This document shows positions 37,576 to 46,984 of a DNA stretch of 64,000 bases, in pieces. This stretch comes from Sinomonas cyclohexanicum (GTDB lineage: Bacteria; Actinomycetota; Actinomycetes; Actinomycetales; Micrococcaceae). The stretch spans positions 1,736,001 to 1,800,000 of the forward strand of contig NZ_AP024525.1 in the NCBI RefSeq assembly GCF_020886775.1, read 5' to 3'. The notes beneath the pieces are model-generated. The model saw nothing but the letters and a program-made list of their open reading frames with translations, was not told the origin of the DNA and made no database searches. Numbering within the stretch: the stretch's first letter is position 1; every line of letters begins with the position of its first letter. The translations under genes and the position numbers were made by a program.

Positions 37576-39233
37576 GCGGACTGCTCCCTTCTGGGCACCA
37601 CCACGGTGAAGACGGCCCCGTCGCGGCGGGACACGGTGAGCGTCCCGCACAGCCGCTCGACCGAGCGCTTCACGAGGGCCAGCCCGAGGCCGCGGCCATG
37701 GCCCGTGTGGGGCTTGGTCGAGTAGCCGTACGTGAGGACCTGCTCGGTCTCGGCCTCGGGGACGCCGGGGCCGGAGTCCGCGACCTCGATCACCACCGTG
37801 TCCCCGTGGTCCACGATCTCGAGCGAGACCCACCGCCGCGCGTCCCCCGCCGGCGCCTCGGCGGCCGCGGCGGCGTCGATCGCGTTGTCGATGAGGTTCC
37901 CGACGATCGTCACGAGGTCCGTCGCGTCGAGGCCCGAGCCGGCGATCGACGCCGTGGCCTCGGCATCGAGCCGCACGCCGCGCTCGTTCGCCTGGGCCGC
38001 CTTGCCCATGATGAGGGCCGCGAGCACGGGCTCATCCACGGAGACCACGAGCTCGTCCGCGAGGGATTGGCTCAGCCGGAGGTCGTCCGTTGCGAACGCC
38101 AGGGCCCGGTCCGTCTGCCCGAGCTCGAGGAGCGAGACGATCGTGTGCAGCCGGTTCGCGTGTTCGTGGGTCTGGCTGCGCAGCGCGTCCGAGAGGGTCC
38201 GCATCGTCTCGAGCTCCGTGCCGAGGGCCTCGATCTCGGTCCGGTCGCGCAGGGTGGCGACGGCGCCGAGCACCCGCTCCCGCCGGCCCTCATGGGAGAC
38301 AGCGGGCTCCTGGTTGACCACGAGCACCCGGTCCCCGGTGAGGTGGATCTCGTCGTGGGCCGTGCGCCCGCTCGTGAGCAGCTCGCGAAGGCTGCCCGGG
38401 ATGCCGAGCTCGCGCAGGGTCGGCAGCGGGTTCCTCGCGAGGGGCGCCGGGCGGAGCACGTAGCCGCGCGCTTCCTCAAGGTCGTCCTCCGGCAGGCCCA
38501 GGAGGCGGGAGGCCTGGTCGTTGCGGATCACCACCTGCCCCTTGCCGTCCACGAGGATCACGCCCTCGCGCACCGAGTGGAGCACGGATTCGTAGTAGGC
38601 GAACAGCTGCCCGAGCTGTTCGGGGCCGTAGCCCCGTGTCACCCTCGAGAGGTACCGGCCCACCGCGAGGGCTCCCAGCGAACCCAGCGCGAGCACGACG
38701 GCGGCGATCGCCACGAGCGCTGGCAGCCGCCCCGCGATGGCCACCTCGATCGCGCTCACCGTCACGCCCGCCGCGACCATCCCGATGACCTTGCCGCCGT
38801 CGACGATCGGCACGATGGTGCGCACGGACGGCCCGAGGGTGCCCGCGGTCTCCTCCGTGAACGGGTGGCCGGCGAGCGCCTCGTCCACGCTGCCGATGTA
38901 CTTCCCGCCGATCTGCTCGGGGTTGACGTGGGTCCACCTCGTGCGGTCCGGGGCCATGATCGTGATGAAGTCCAGGCTCGCGTCCTTGGTCACCTGCAGG
39001 GCGTACGGCTGGAGCGCGGCGGTGGGGTCGACAGCGGCAGCCCGCCGCGCGGCGTCGACCGCGAACGGGTTGTCCGCGATCGCGGAGGCGACAGCGAGCG
39101 TCCGCTTGGCCGCCTGGTCGTGGGACTGATCTCGGGCGTCGACGTACATGGCCGTGCCGATGAACGCGGTGAGCATGAGGACGGCGAGCACCAGGATCCA
39201 TAGCATGCGCGTGGCCAGGCTCAGCGGGCGCAT
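37572..39233 (-). CDS. CitA/DcuS-type sensor histidine kinase
   Basis: A 553-residue membrane kinase. Segment 1 lies at about 8-28, a periplasmic PAS-like (sCache) ligand domain follows, then segment 2 at about 170-195 and a cytoplasmic PAS. The phospho-acceptor region is SQTHEHANRLHTIVSLLELG, the N box NLIDNAIDA, and the G boxes DSGPGVP and GHGRGLGLALV. This is the CitA/DcuS layout for citrate, fumarate or malate sensing. It is divergent from dctA across 174 bases, pointing to control of dicarboxylate uptake. Confidence 0.93.
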   Translation of the reverse strand: MRPLSLATRMLWILVLAVLMLTAFIGTAMYVDARDQSHDQAAKRTLAVASAIADNPFAVDAARRAAAVDPTAALQPYALQVTKDASLDFITIMAPDRTRWTHVNPEQIGGKYIGSVDEALAGHPFTEETAGTLGPSVRTIVPIVDGGKVIGMVAAGVTVSAIEVAIAGRLPALVAIAAVVLALGSLGALAVGRYLSRVTRGYGPEQLGQLFAYYESVLHSVREGVILVDGKGQVVIRNDQASRLLGLPEDDLEEARGYVLRPAPLARNPLPTLRELGIPGSLRELLTSGRTAHDEIHLTGDRVLVVNQEPAVSHEGRRERVLGAVATLRDRTEIEALGTELETMRTLSDALRSQTHEHANRLHTIVSLLELGQTDRALAFATDDLRLSQSLADELVVSVDEPVLAALIMGKAAQANERGVRLDAEATASIAGSGLDATDLVTIVGNLIDNAIDAAAAAEAPAGDARRWVSLEIVDHGDTVVIEVADSGPGVPEAETEQVLTYGYSTKPHTGHGRGLGLALVKRSVERLCGTLTVSRRDGAVFTVVVPRREQSA

Positions 39234-39407
39234 CAGGTTCCTTCCGCTCGTGCTTCACCGACGTGGCTGTGACCAATATGACCGCAACGGTGAGGTCTGT
39301 CACAGCCTCGACCAGAGTGGAACGTGAAGCGGCCCCAGGGGGCCACTCGTCAAGGTATCAAGTCAGCTCACCCCCACCCCACCCAAACCCCATCGAAGGA
39401 GCACTCC

Positions 39408-40829
39408 GTGGCAATGTCGCCAACGGCACCCGGGTCGCCAACGGCACCCGAGACGGCGCCGGCCAAGAAGAAGCCGGCGGACCGCACACATTGGCTCTAC
39501 ATCGCCGTCATCGTCGCCGTGGTACTCGGCGTCGTCGTCGGCCTCGTCTTCCCCGGCAAGGACGGCTTCGCCGCGAACCTCAAGCCGCTCGGCGACGGCT
39601 TCGTGGCCCTCATCAAGATGATGATCGCCCCCGTCATCTTCTGCACGATCGTCCTGGGCATCGGCTCGATCGCCAAGGCCGCCACGGTCGGCAAGGTGGG
39701 TGGCCTCGCCCTCGTCTACTTCATGGTGATGAGCACGTTCGCGCTCGCCATCGGCCTCGTGGTCGGAAACCTCGTCCACCCGGGAGAGGGACTCAACCTC
39801 AAGGACGCGACCTACAAGGCGAGCACCTCGGCGGACACCACCGACTTCCTGCTCGGCATCATCCCCAAGACGCTCATGTCCTCGCTCACCTCGGGCGAGA
39901 TCCTCCAGACCCTCTTCGTGGCGCTCCTCGTCGGCTTCGCCCTCCAGCGCATGGGCAAGACCGGCAGGCTCCTGCTCGACTTCATCGCCCAGGCACAGGC
40001 GCTCGTCTTCCGGATCCTCATCATGGTCATGTGGCTTGCCCCGATCGGCGCGTTCGGCGCGATCGCCGCCGTGGTCGGCGCGACCGGCTGGAAGGCCGTC
40101 CTGAGCCTGCTGACGCTCATGGTCGCCTTCTACATCACGTGCATCCTGTTCATCGTGTTCATCCTCGGAACGGTCCTCAAGGTCGTCTCGGGCGTGAACA
40201 TCTTCAAGCTCATGAAGTACCTGGCCCGCGAGTACCTCATCATCGTCTCGACGTCCTCCTCCGAGGCAGCGCTGCCGCGCCTCATCGCGAAGATGGAGCA
40301 CCTCGGCGTCTCCAAGCCCGTGGTCGGCGTGACGGTCCCGACGGGGTACTCGTTCAATCTCGACGGCACCGCGATCTACCTCACGATGGCCTCGATCTTC
40401 ATCGCCACCGCGATGGGCCAGCCGCTGGGCCTCGGCGAGCAGATCGGCCTCCTCGTGTTCATGATCATCGCGTCCAAGGGCGCGGCGGGTGTCTCCGGCG
40501 CCGGCCTCGCGACCCTCGCCGGCGGGCTCCAGGCCCACGCGCCGCAGCTCGTGGGCGGCGTGTCCTTCATCGTCGGCATCGACCGCTTCATGTCCGAGGC
40601 CCGCGCCCTGACCAACTTCACCGGCAACGCGGTGGCCACCGTCCTCATGGGCACCTGGACCAAGGAGATCGACAAGGCGCGCGTCGGCGAGGTGCTCTCC
40701 GGCCGCCGCCCGTTCGACGAGACCACGATGATCGCAGGCCACGGCCACGGCCACGGCACAGAGGCCGCCGACGGAGCAGCGGCCGGCGGTCCGGCCGCTG
40801 CCAGCGACGAGGAGCTCGCCCGAGCCTGA
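39408..40829 (+). CDS. dctA: C4-dicarboxylate transporter DctA
   Basis: A 473-residue Na+/H+:dicarboxylate symporter with 8-9 membrane segments and two re-entrant loops. Signature stretches are STSSSEAALPRLIAKME (Ser-rich hairpin), PTGYSFNLDGTAIYLTMASIF and GVSGAGLATLAGG. A His/Gly-rich C-terminal tail (GHGHGHG) is unusual. The GTG start lies 6 bases after aaggag; ATG 39414 is an alternative. Imports succinate, fumarate and malate. The divergent CitA/CitB-type pair probably regulates it. Confidence 0.94.
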   Translation: MAMSPTAPGSPTAPETAPAKKKPADRTHWLYIAVIVAVVLGVVVGLVFPGKDGFAANLKPLGDGFVALIKMMIAPVIFCTIVLGIGSIAKAATVGKVGGLALVYFMVMSTFALAIGLVVGNLVHPGEGLNLKDATYKASTSADTTDFLLGIIPKTLMSSLTSGEILQTLFVALLVGFALQRMGKTGRLLLDFIAQAQALVFRILIMVMWLAPIGAFGAIAAVVGATGWKAVLSLLTLMVAFYITCILFIVFILGTVLKVVSGVNIFKLMKYLAREYLIIVSTSSSEAALPRLIAKMEHLGVSKPVVGVTVPTGYSFNLDGTAIYLTMASIFIATAMGQPLGLGEQIGLLVFMIIASKGAAGVSGAGLATLAGGLQAHAPQLVGGVSFIVGIDRFMSEARALTNFTGNAVATVLMGTWTKEIDKARVGEVLSGRRPFDETTMIAGHGHGHGTEAADGAAAGGPAAASDEELARA

Positions 40830-40891
40830 CGGTGCCTTCTGCGCCGACGGTGCCTTCCGCATCCACGGTTCCTTCCGGGCCGCTTCAACGC

Positions 40892-40939
40892 ACGACGGCG
40901 GGCGGGTCGCCCCTGCCAGGGCGGCGCGCCCGCCGTCGT
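40892..40939 (+). terminator. Terminator after dctA
   Basis: The stem acgacggcgggcg with cgcccgccgtcgt lies 62 bases after the stop. It shares its core with the terminators at 24839 and 55845. The rest of the 40830-41098 gap holds short ggtgccttcc-type repeats and no gene. Confidence 0.8.
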
Positions 40940-41098
40940 TCGCCCCCTCAACCTTGAAGTTCAGCCTGAGGGTGAGGCGCGCCGAAAGGCCTCTTGTCAA
41001 GGTTCGCGGGATGCGTGTTTCCCGTGTGTAGGCTGGGGTGTCAAGGAGACCGCAGGCAACGCGAAAGCCGCTAACGAATCGAAAGTGTGGATGGATAC

Positions 41099-42001
41099 GT
41101 GAGCACTGAGCACAGCGCAGCGACTCTGGACGGCATCTCCCTCGAGGAGGCGAACGGCGTCGAGCTCGGCCCCACCGGCCGCCCGCTCCGTGAGTTCCCG
41201 GTCCCGGCGCCCCTGAGCTCGCACGGGCCAGCCCGCATCATCGCGATGGTCAACCAGAAGGGCGGCGTCGGCAAGACGACGTCGACGATCAACCTCGCGG
41301 CCGCACTGGCCGAGTACGGCCGCAAGGTCCTGCTCGTCGACTTCGACCCCCAGGGTGCGCTCTCGGCGGGCCTCGGGATCAACCCGCACGAGCTCGACAT
41401 GACCGTCTACAACGTCATGATGGACCGGCACGTGGACGTGCGCCAGGTGATCAGGACCACGGACGAGCCCAACGTGGACCTCCTGCCCGCTAACATCGAT
41501 CTCTCCGCCGCGGAGGTCCAGCTGGTCACCGAGGTGGCCCGTGAGCAGGTCCTCGCGGGCGCGCTGCGCAAGATCGAGGACGACTATGACGTCATCCTCA
41601 TCGACTGCCAGCCCTCCCTCGGCCTGCTCACGGTCAACGCGCTCACCGCGGCTCACGGCGTGATCATTCCGCTGATCTGCGAGTTCTTCGCGCTCCGTGC
41701 CGTCGCGCTGCTCGTCGAGACGATCGAGAAGGTCCAGGACCGGCTCAACCCGCGTCTGGTCGTGGACGGCGTGCTGGCCACGATGTACGACGCCCGCACA
41801 CTGCACAGCCGCGAGGTCCTCGCCCGGCTCATCGAGGCCTTCGGCGACAAGGTGTTCGAGACGGTGATCAAGCGCACCATCAAGTTCGCGGACGCGACCG
41901 TGGCCGCCGAGCCGATCACCCGCTACGCGTCGAACCACCCGGGGGCCGAGGCCTATCGCAGTCTGGCCCGAGAGCTCGTGTCCCGCGGTGGAGCTCCCTG
42001 A
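41099..42001 (+). CDS. ParA-family ATPase
   Basis: An approximately 300-residue deviant-Walker ATPase: NQKGGVGKTTSTINLAAALAE (KGGVGKTT), then LLVDFDPQGALSAGLG (switch I) and VILIDCQPSLGLLTVNAL (Walker B). It lies directly upstream of scpA in the usual actinobacterial order and probably helps chromosome organisation or segregation; no parB is adjacent. GTG 41099 gives MSTEHSA; GTG 41087 would add four residues. Its stop overlaps the scpA start. Confidence 0.92.
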   Translation: MSTEHSAATLDGISLEEANGVELGPTGRPLREFPVPAPLSSHGPARIIAMVNQKGGVGKTTSTINLAAALAEYGRKVLLVDFDPQGALSAGLGINPHELDMTVYNVMMDRHVDVRQVIRTTDEPNVDLLPANIDLSAAEVQLVTEVAREQVLAGALRKIEDDYDVILIDCQPSLGLLTVNALTAAHGVIIPLICEFFALRAVALLVETIEKVQDRLNPRLVVDGVLATMYDARTLHSREVLARLIEAFGDKVFETVIKRTIKFADATVAAEPITRYASNHPGAEAYRSLARELVSRGGAP

Positions 42002-42974
42002 CACGCAGCCGGTCCCGGCCGCTGATGCCGGCCCCGGAACGCCCGGAGAGCGCGGAGCGCAAGGACAGGGCGGCTTCGAGGTCCGGCTCGAGAACTTCAC
42101 CGGGCCCTTCGACCTGCTCCTCGGCCTCATCGCGAAGCATCGCCTCGACATCACTGAGGTGGCCCTCGCCACCGTCACCGACGACTTTATCGCGTACACG
42201 CGTGCCCTCCAGGCCAAGGGGGAGGATTGGGCGCTCGATGAGGCCAGCGAGTTCCTCGTGATCGCCGCAACGCTCCTGGACCTCAAGGCAGCCCGGCTCC
42301 TTCCCGCCGGCGAGGTGGAGGACGAGGAGGACGTGGCACGGCTCGAGGCCCGAGACCTCTTGTTCGCCCGCCTCCTGCAATACAAGGCGTTCAAGGAGAT
42401 CGCCGGGATCTTTGCCGAGACGCTCGCGGCCGAGGGGCGCCGCTACCCGCGCTCCGTCACGCTCGAGCCCTCGTTCGCGGCACTCCTGCCCGAATTGGTG
42501 TGGCGCCATACCCCCGCGGACTTCGCGGAACTGGCCGCGAAGGCGTTCGCTCCGAAGGAGGCCCCGCCGAGCGAGGTGGGGCTCGGGCACCTCCACGCGC
42601 CGCCGGTCAGCGTGCGCGAGCAGGCTGAGCTCCTCGGGCTGCGGCTCCAAGGTTCGGGCTCCCTGAGCTTCCGTGCCCTCACGGCGGACGCCGAGTCCCG
42701 GCTCGTGGTCGTGGCACGCTTCCTAGCGCTGCTCGAGCTGTTCCGCGACAGGGCCGTCGCGTTCGAGCAGGCGGCGCCGCTCGCCGAACTCAGCGTCCGG
42801 TGGACCGCGGGGGAGGACTGGACCTCGGAGCGGGTGAGCGCGGAGTACGACGACGCCGGGGCGCCGCCCCCGAACGAGATCACCGGGGCGCAGCCCACCG
42901 AAGGGGCTCCCCAGGCCGCAGGGGCCGGGCTGTCCCGCAGACAACGGGATGGGGAGGATCAGCATGCAGGCTGA
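41988..42974 (+). CDS. scpA: Segregation and condensation protein A
   Basis: A 328-residue kleisin. The N-terminal region FEVRLENFTGPFDLLLGLIAKHRLDI binds the SMC neck; the C-terminal winged helix includes SRLVVVARFLALLELFRDRAV. It bridges SMC heads in the Smc-ScpAB complex. GTG start overlapping the parA stop. Its end overlaps the scpB start by 11 bases, so expression is coupled. Confidence 0.95.
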   Translation: MELPDTQPVPAADAGPGTPGERGAQGQGGFEVRLENFTGPFDLLLGLIAKHRLDITEVALATVTDDFIAYTRALQAKGEDWALDEASEFLVIAATLLDLKAARLLPAGEVEDEEDVARLEARDLLFARLLQYKAFKEIAGIFAETLAAEGRRYPRSVTLEPSFAALLPELVWRHTPADFAELAAKAFAPKEAPPSEVGLGHLHAPPVSVREQAELLGLRLQGSGSLSFRALTADAESRLVVVARFLALLELFRDRAVAFEQAAPLAELSVRWTAGEDWTSERVSAEYDDAGAPPPNEITGAQPTEGAPQAAGAGLSRRQRDGEDQHAG

Positions 42975-43518
42975 CAACGAGATCGCCGCGGCGCTGGAGG
43001 CCGTGCTCATGGTCATTGACGAGCCGGTCTCCGCCGCAGAGCTCGCCGCGACGCTCGAGGTGCCCGGGCCGGACGTCGAGAACGCCCTCGCAGCGCTCGC
43101 AGCCGAGTACGCGGCGCAGGGGAGGGGCTTCGAGCTGCGCGCGGTTGCGGGCGGCTGGAGGTTCTACTCACGTCCCGAGTTCTCCGACGTCGTCTCCAAG
43201 TACGTCCTCGAGGGGCAGACGGCCCGGCTCACGCAGGCCGCGCTCGAGACGCTCGCGGTCATCGCGTACCGCCAGCCTGTAGGGCGCTCGCGGGTCGCGG
43301 CGATCCGCGGTGTCAACGTCGACTCCGTCGTCAAGACGCTCTTGACCCGAGGGCTCATCGAGGAGGCCGGCACCGACCCCGAGTCCGGCGCGATCCTGTA
43401 CCAGACGACGTCGTACTTCCTCGAACGGCTGGGCATCGGTTCCGTCGCCGACCTCCCGAAGCTTTCCCCGCACCTGCCGGGTCTGGACGAGCTCGGCTCC
43501 ATCGACGCCGCGTACTAG
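42964..43518 (+). CDS. scpB: Segregation and condensation protein B
   Basis: A 184-residue tandem winged-helix partner of ScpA: ALEAVLMVIDEPVSAAELA, then ALETLAVIAYRQPVGRSRVAAIRGVN and TSYFLERLGIGSVADLPKL are diagnostic. ATG 42964 follows ggggagga. In relatives rluB follows directly; here 7.8 kb of HNH, IS and hydrolase genes intervene. Confidence 0.95.
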   Translation: MQADNEIAAALEAVLMVIDEPVSAAELAATLEVPGPDVENALAALAAEYAAQGRGFELRAVAGGWRFYSRPEFSDVVSKYVLEGQTARLTQAALETLAVIAYRQPVGRSRVAAIRGVNVDSVVKTLLTRGLIEEAGTDPESGAILYQTTSYFLERLGIGSVADLPKLSPHLPGLDELGSIDAAY

Positions 43519-43545
43519 ACCAGGCGTCAATCTGGCCACACCTGC

Positions 43546-45191
43546 TTAGAAGGGTGGTGGGTGTTCGATGTGTGGGTAGGTGGTGTGCTTGCGGCCTGAG
43601 GGGGAGGTCCATTCGAGTGTTCCGGGCGGAGCGCCGGTCTCGGGCTCGGTGGTGGCGGGGGAGTCGTCTCGGGTGGGATTGGTGGGGGTGCCGGTCTGGC
43701 GTACGGTCCAGTGGGCGAGGCTTTTGAGGCGGTGGTGCTCACGGCATAGCAGGGCGAGGTTGTCCACCCCGGTGGTGCCGCCGTGGGCCCATTCGATGGT
43801 GTGGTCGGTGTCGGTGGCTGCTGAGGGTTTGTCGCATCCGGGGAATCGGCAGGTTGCGTCGCGTAGGGCCAGGAAGCGGCGCATCGCGGCGGTGGGGGCG
43901 TAGCGGATCCTGCCGATGGACAGCGGTGCCCCGTCCTTCCCGCCGACGGCGAGCCTGGACCAGGACGGGGTCTGGGCCGCGAGGTTCCGGGCGGTGTCCG
44001 CGTCGATGGGGCCGTAGCCGAGGATCTCGCCCGGGGCCTGGCTGGCCCCGGTGAGGGTGGCCTCGGTGGCGGTGACGACGAGCTGCATCCGGACCCCGCC
44101 CAGCGGTGCTCTCGGGGACCCCAGCGGTGCTCTCGGTCGCGGGCCGGTCGGCGACTCGGACTCTGGGGGCGTGGAGCCCAGGAGGAGGTCGCGGAAGGCG
44201 TCCGCGCGGAGCTGGTTGGTCGTACGGGCCTCATCGGGGCTGTGGAGGGAGCGGGCGATCGCGCCGAGCCGGGTGTCGATGAGGGCGCCCTGCTCGAGCG
44301 GGAGGAGGGCGATGAGGTGGCACATCCCGTCCCCGGCCGGGGTGATGTCCACGTGCCGGTCGGCGGCGGCCTTGGCCTTGCGGGCAGCGAGCGGCTCGTC
44401 GGCGTAGTCCTCTGCGAGGCGCCGCAGCCGCCGGCCCAGCGCGGCCGGGGTGTGCACACGGTCGGGGTCGGGGGGCGGCGATCTCGGCCGCGGCCTCGGC
44501 GAAGTCCGCGAGCCGGCCCGTGGGCACCGGGACCGCGGCGTCGAGGGCGATCGCTGCGCGTTGCCTGTTCAGGCTGCCGTCCCGCATGCGCTCGAGCAGC
44601 GGTGCCATCCCGGGCTCGCTCAGGGCCCTGGCTTCTTCGACCTTCGCTCTTGCAGTGCGTTGGGGGATCCTGAGGGCTGCGGCGATCTCCGAGGCCGCCA
44701 GGCCCGGGGCCTCGAGACGGGCGATGGGGTCGGGAGCCGCCCCGCCCAGTGACTTGACGAGTTCGGCCGTCATCCAGACTCGGCCCGCGTCGAGGCGGGC
44801 CTGGGTCGCCTCGTGCCCGCTCGAGTGCGCGCACGAGCAGCGCGGCGTACTCCAGGGCGTCCGGACCGGGAGTGTGCCGGACCCGGACACCGCCAGGGTT
44901 CTCGTTCCAGAGGGCAGCGAGCTCGCGCAGGTCGGCCTCATCGTCATCATCGTCCCGTTGCGCAACGAGCGCTTCCCCGTTGCGGTCCCACCAACTTGCC
45001 TCAAAGGCATCGCGGTCAGCGGTGTCGTCATCGAGGATTCCCGGCTCCGGCGGCTCGGGGCACTCGGCGAAGAGGTCCCCGGCGGGGTCATCAGGCACCG
45101 GTTCGGATAGCACCGGGTCATCAGGCGCCGGCGCGTCGGGCAGTGGCTCGGACTCCTCCGCCCATGGTCCCCACCGCGATACCTCCGCCAT
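43546..45191 (-). CDS. DUF222 / HNH endonuclease domain protein (frame-disrupted)
   Basis: Corrected, a 547-residue protein of the 13E12/REP13E12-like DUF222-HNH group, common in actinobacteria. An acidic N-terminus is followed by a helical DUF222 region (PLLERMRDGSLNRQRAAIAL) and a C-terminal HNH module with CRFPGCDKP, DTDHTIEWAHGG and LCREHHRLK. Three frames are needed: one extra base near 44817 (ALERA to EATQARLD) and one extra C in the six-base run 44470-44475 (AEIAAP to DRVHTPAALG). It faces scpB tail to tail. IS1595 copy 1 lies 22 bases before its start codon. Its biological role is unproven. Confidence 0.85.
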
Positions 45192-45247
45192 GCCTCAATC
45201 TTAGAAGATACCTATTGGGTATCTGCTTGGCTGAAGTACGCTGAGCT

Positions 45248-46204
45248 ATGGCCGATTTGTCGCCGCAGATGCCTCGTGCCGGGGTGGACTACCCCAAGAC
45301 GTTCGGCCAGTTCCAGGACTGGTTCGGCACCGATGAGGCGTGCTTCGAGTACCTTGCGAGGCTGCGCTGGCCGGGCGGATTCGTGTGCCCCAAGTGCGGC
45401 GGCCGCGAGTTCTGGCGCACCGGTGCCGGACTGTGGATGTGCAAGGCGTGCTCGCGCCGGACGTCCGTGACGGCCGGGACGATCTTCGACCGCACCCGCA
45501 CACCGCTGAGGACATGGTTCGCGGCGGTGTGGTTCGTGACCTCGCAGAAAAACGGCGTATCCGCCCTCGGCCTCCAACGCGTCCTGGGGCTAAAGTCCTA
45601 TGAGACGGCGTGGGTGTGGATGCACAAGCTCCGCCGCGCCATGGTCCGGCCCGAGCGGGAGATGCTCTCCGGGCTGGTCGAGGTCGACGAAAGCTTCATC
45701 GGCGGGGTCCACCGAGACATGCCCGGACTCGGGTCCGACAAGATCTCGGTCCTGATCGCCGCCGAGCACCTGGACCACAACCGGATCGGACGCATCCGCC
45801 TCGAGCCCGGTCCGCCCGACCGCAGGCTCGCTTTGGTGAAGTTCGGCCAGCGCGTCGTCGCACCCGGCTCGACGATCCGCACCGACGGGGCAAGGCAGCT
45901 GCGGCGCTTCGCCGACCTGGGCTACCAGCACGAGTACTTCACCCAGCTCGGCTCGGACATCCCGGCGCACGTGAACATGCCAGCGGTCCACATGGCCGCC
46001 TCCCAGCTCAAGCGCTGGATAGACGGAACCCTGCACCAGGGCATCTCGCGGGAACAGCTGGCCTACTACCTCGACGAGTTCACGTTCCGCTTCAACCGCC
46101 GCACCTCCAGCAGCCGCGGGCTGCTCTTCTACCGGCTGCTCCAGCAGGCCACGAATACTGACCCCGCACCCCTGAAGGACCTCGTCATCTCCCATGCCGA
46201 ATGA
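45248..46204 (+). CDS. IS1595-family transposase, copy 1
   Basis: A 318-residue protein. A zinc ribbon comes first with Cys47, Cys50, Cys65 and Cys68 (CPKC, CKAC). The ISXO2-like DDE domain follows, with D147 in VEVDESFIGG, D213 in TDGARQL, N243 in HVNMPAVH and K255 in LKRWID, matching the DDN-K pattern of the family. The frame is intact, so this copy may be active. The ATG lies 35 bases from the left end. Confidence 0.95.
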   Translation: MADLSPQMPRAGVDYPKTFGQFQDWFGTDEACFEYLARLRWPGGFVCPKCGGREFWRTGAGLWMCKACSRRTSVTAGTIFDRTRTPLRTWFAAVWFVTSQKNGVSALGLQRVLGLKSYETAWVWMHKLRRAMVRPEREMLSGLVEVDESFIGGVHRDMPGLGSDKISVLIAAEHLDHNRIGRIRLEPGPPDRRLALVKFGQRVVAPGSTIRTDGARQLRRFADLGYQHEYFTQLGSDIPAHVNMPAVHMAASQLKRWIDGTLHQGISREQLAYYLDEFTFRFNRRTSSSRGLLFYRLLQQATNTDPAPLKDLVISHAE

Positions 46205-46271
46205 CCCACACGCGCAGACTGAAGTCGGACGTCAGGCAGTGCTCGGTGGTCGCCAAACTTGCCATTGACAC

Positions 46272-46299
46272 TTGACGCGATTGGTACGGGAAGTAGGCT
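46272..46299 (+). promoter_or_regulatory. Leaderless-type promoter for IS1595 passenger ORFs (copy 1)
   Basis: The -35 box ttgacg (46272-46277) and -10 box taggct (46294-46299) are 16 bases apart. The ATG at 46306 lies 6 bases after the -10 box, the usual place for a transcription start, so the mRNA would begin at its start codon. The same sequence is present at 48009-48036 and 49703-49730. Confidence 0.6.
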
Positions 46300-46305
46300 G
46301 CGCGC

Positions 46306-46464
46306 ATGGCATCGTTACCGCCGCTTAGCGCAACGACAGGGATCCCTGAGCCAAACGTGCTCGGCATGGTCGGCTACGCGCGAGATCGGCTTGGGCTCGA
46401 GTTGAGATCGGGCGGGTCCCCCAACTCCAGCGCAACACCCGCGTTCCCCCCGGCGGTTCCCTGA
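46306..46464 (+). CDS. IS1595 passenger ORF A (52 residues), copy 1
   Basis: The ORF reads MASLPPLSATTGIPEPNVLG and on to PAFPPAVP. It is Pro/Ser/Gly-rich and not recognised. Its stop is 2 bases before the ATG of ORF B, and a leaderless-type promoter precedes it. Coding status is inferred from this arrangement. Confidence 0.45.
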   Translation: MASLPPLSATTGIPEPNVLGMVGYARDRLGLELRSGGSPNSSATPAFPPAVP

Positions 46465-46466
46465 CA

Positions 46467-46709
46467 ATGCAGACCCTGCTCGAAGAATTCCTGATCCACG
46501 AGGCAGACGACGACGTCCGATCTGAGTTGCTCAGCGCGATTGGGCAGATGAAGTCCGGCCAACGGTATTTCACCTACAACACGGTCAACGTGTTGCTCGA
46601 CGCTGACCGAGCAACGGTCACGGTCGAGGACGAATTGGACGTAGACCGTGCGGACACCGTCTCATTGGAGGAGTTCGAGTCCCTGCTGCGACGACGGAAT
46701 ACGCCGTAA
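46467..46709 (+). CDS. IS1595 passenger ORF B (80 residues), copy 1
   Basis: An acidic 80-residue protein, MQTLLEEFLIHEADDDVRSE at the start and VSLEEFESLLRRRNTP at the end. The middle (YNTVNVLLDADRATVTVEDE) looks like beta strands with a following helix. The general look resembles small immunity or antitoxin proteins, but there is no recognised family and no toxin partner beyond ORF A. Confidence 0.65.
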   Translation: MQTLLEEFLIHEADDDVRSELLSAIGQMKSGQRYFTYNTVNVLLDADRATVTVEDELDVDRADTVSLEEFESLLRRRNTP

Positions 46710-46984
46710 CCCAAACAGGCCGGGCATAGTTCGACCGCCCGAAAGCCGGCGGGGCAGCCCTCTCTGCGAACACCGTCCAGTCTTGCCCGAGGGATCGGGC
46801 CAGCCGGAGGTGAAATGTCCGCCCCCAGTTCGGCAGCGGTCCCGAGCCGAACCGTCGTCCTGGGTTGCCATAGCCACTTCACCTAAGCAGATACCCAATA
46901 GATACCTTCGATGAAATCCACAGCTATCGAATTCTAGTTAGTACATAATTATTGGGTATCTGCTTGGCTGAAGTACGCTGAGCT

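Larger units (their letters stand above)
45214..46899 (+). mobile_element. IS1595-family insertion sequence, copy 1
   Basis: A 1,686-bp element. The terminal inverted repeats are attgggtatctgcttggctg at the left and attgggtatctgcttaggtg read inward from the right, continuing with gaagt. The flanking 8-bp duplication agatacct (45206-45213 and 46900-46907) matches the 8-bp rule of IS1595. It carries a transposase gene and a two-ORF passenger segment. It is inserted in the AT-rich region upstream of the HNH gene. Confidence 0.95.
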
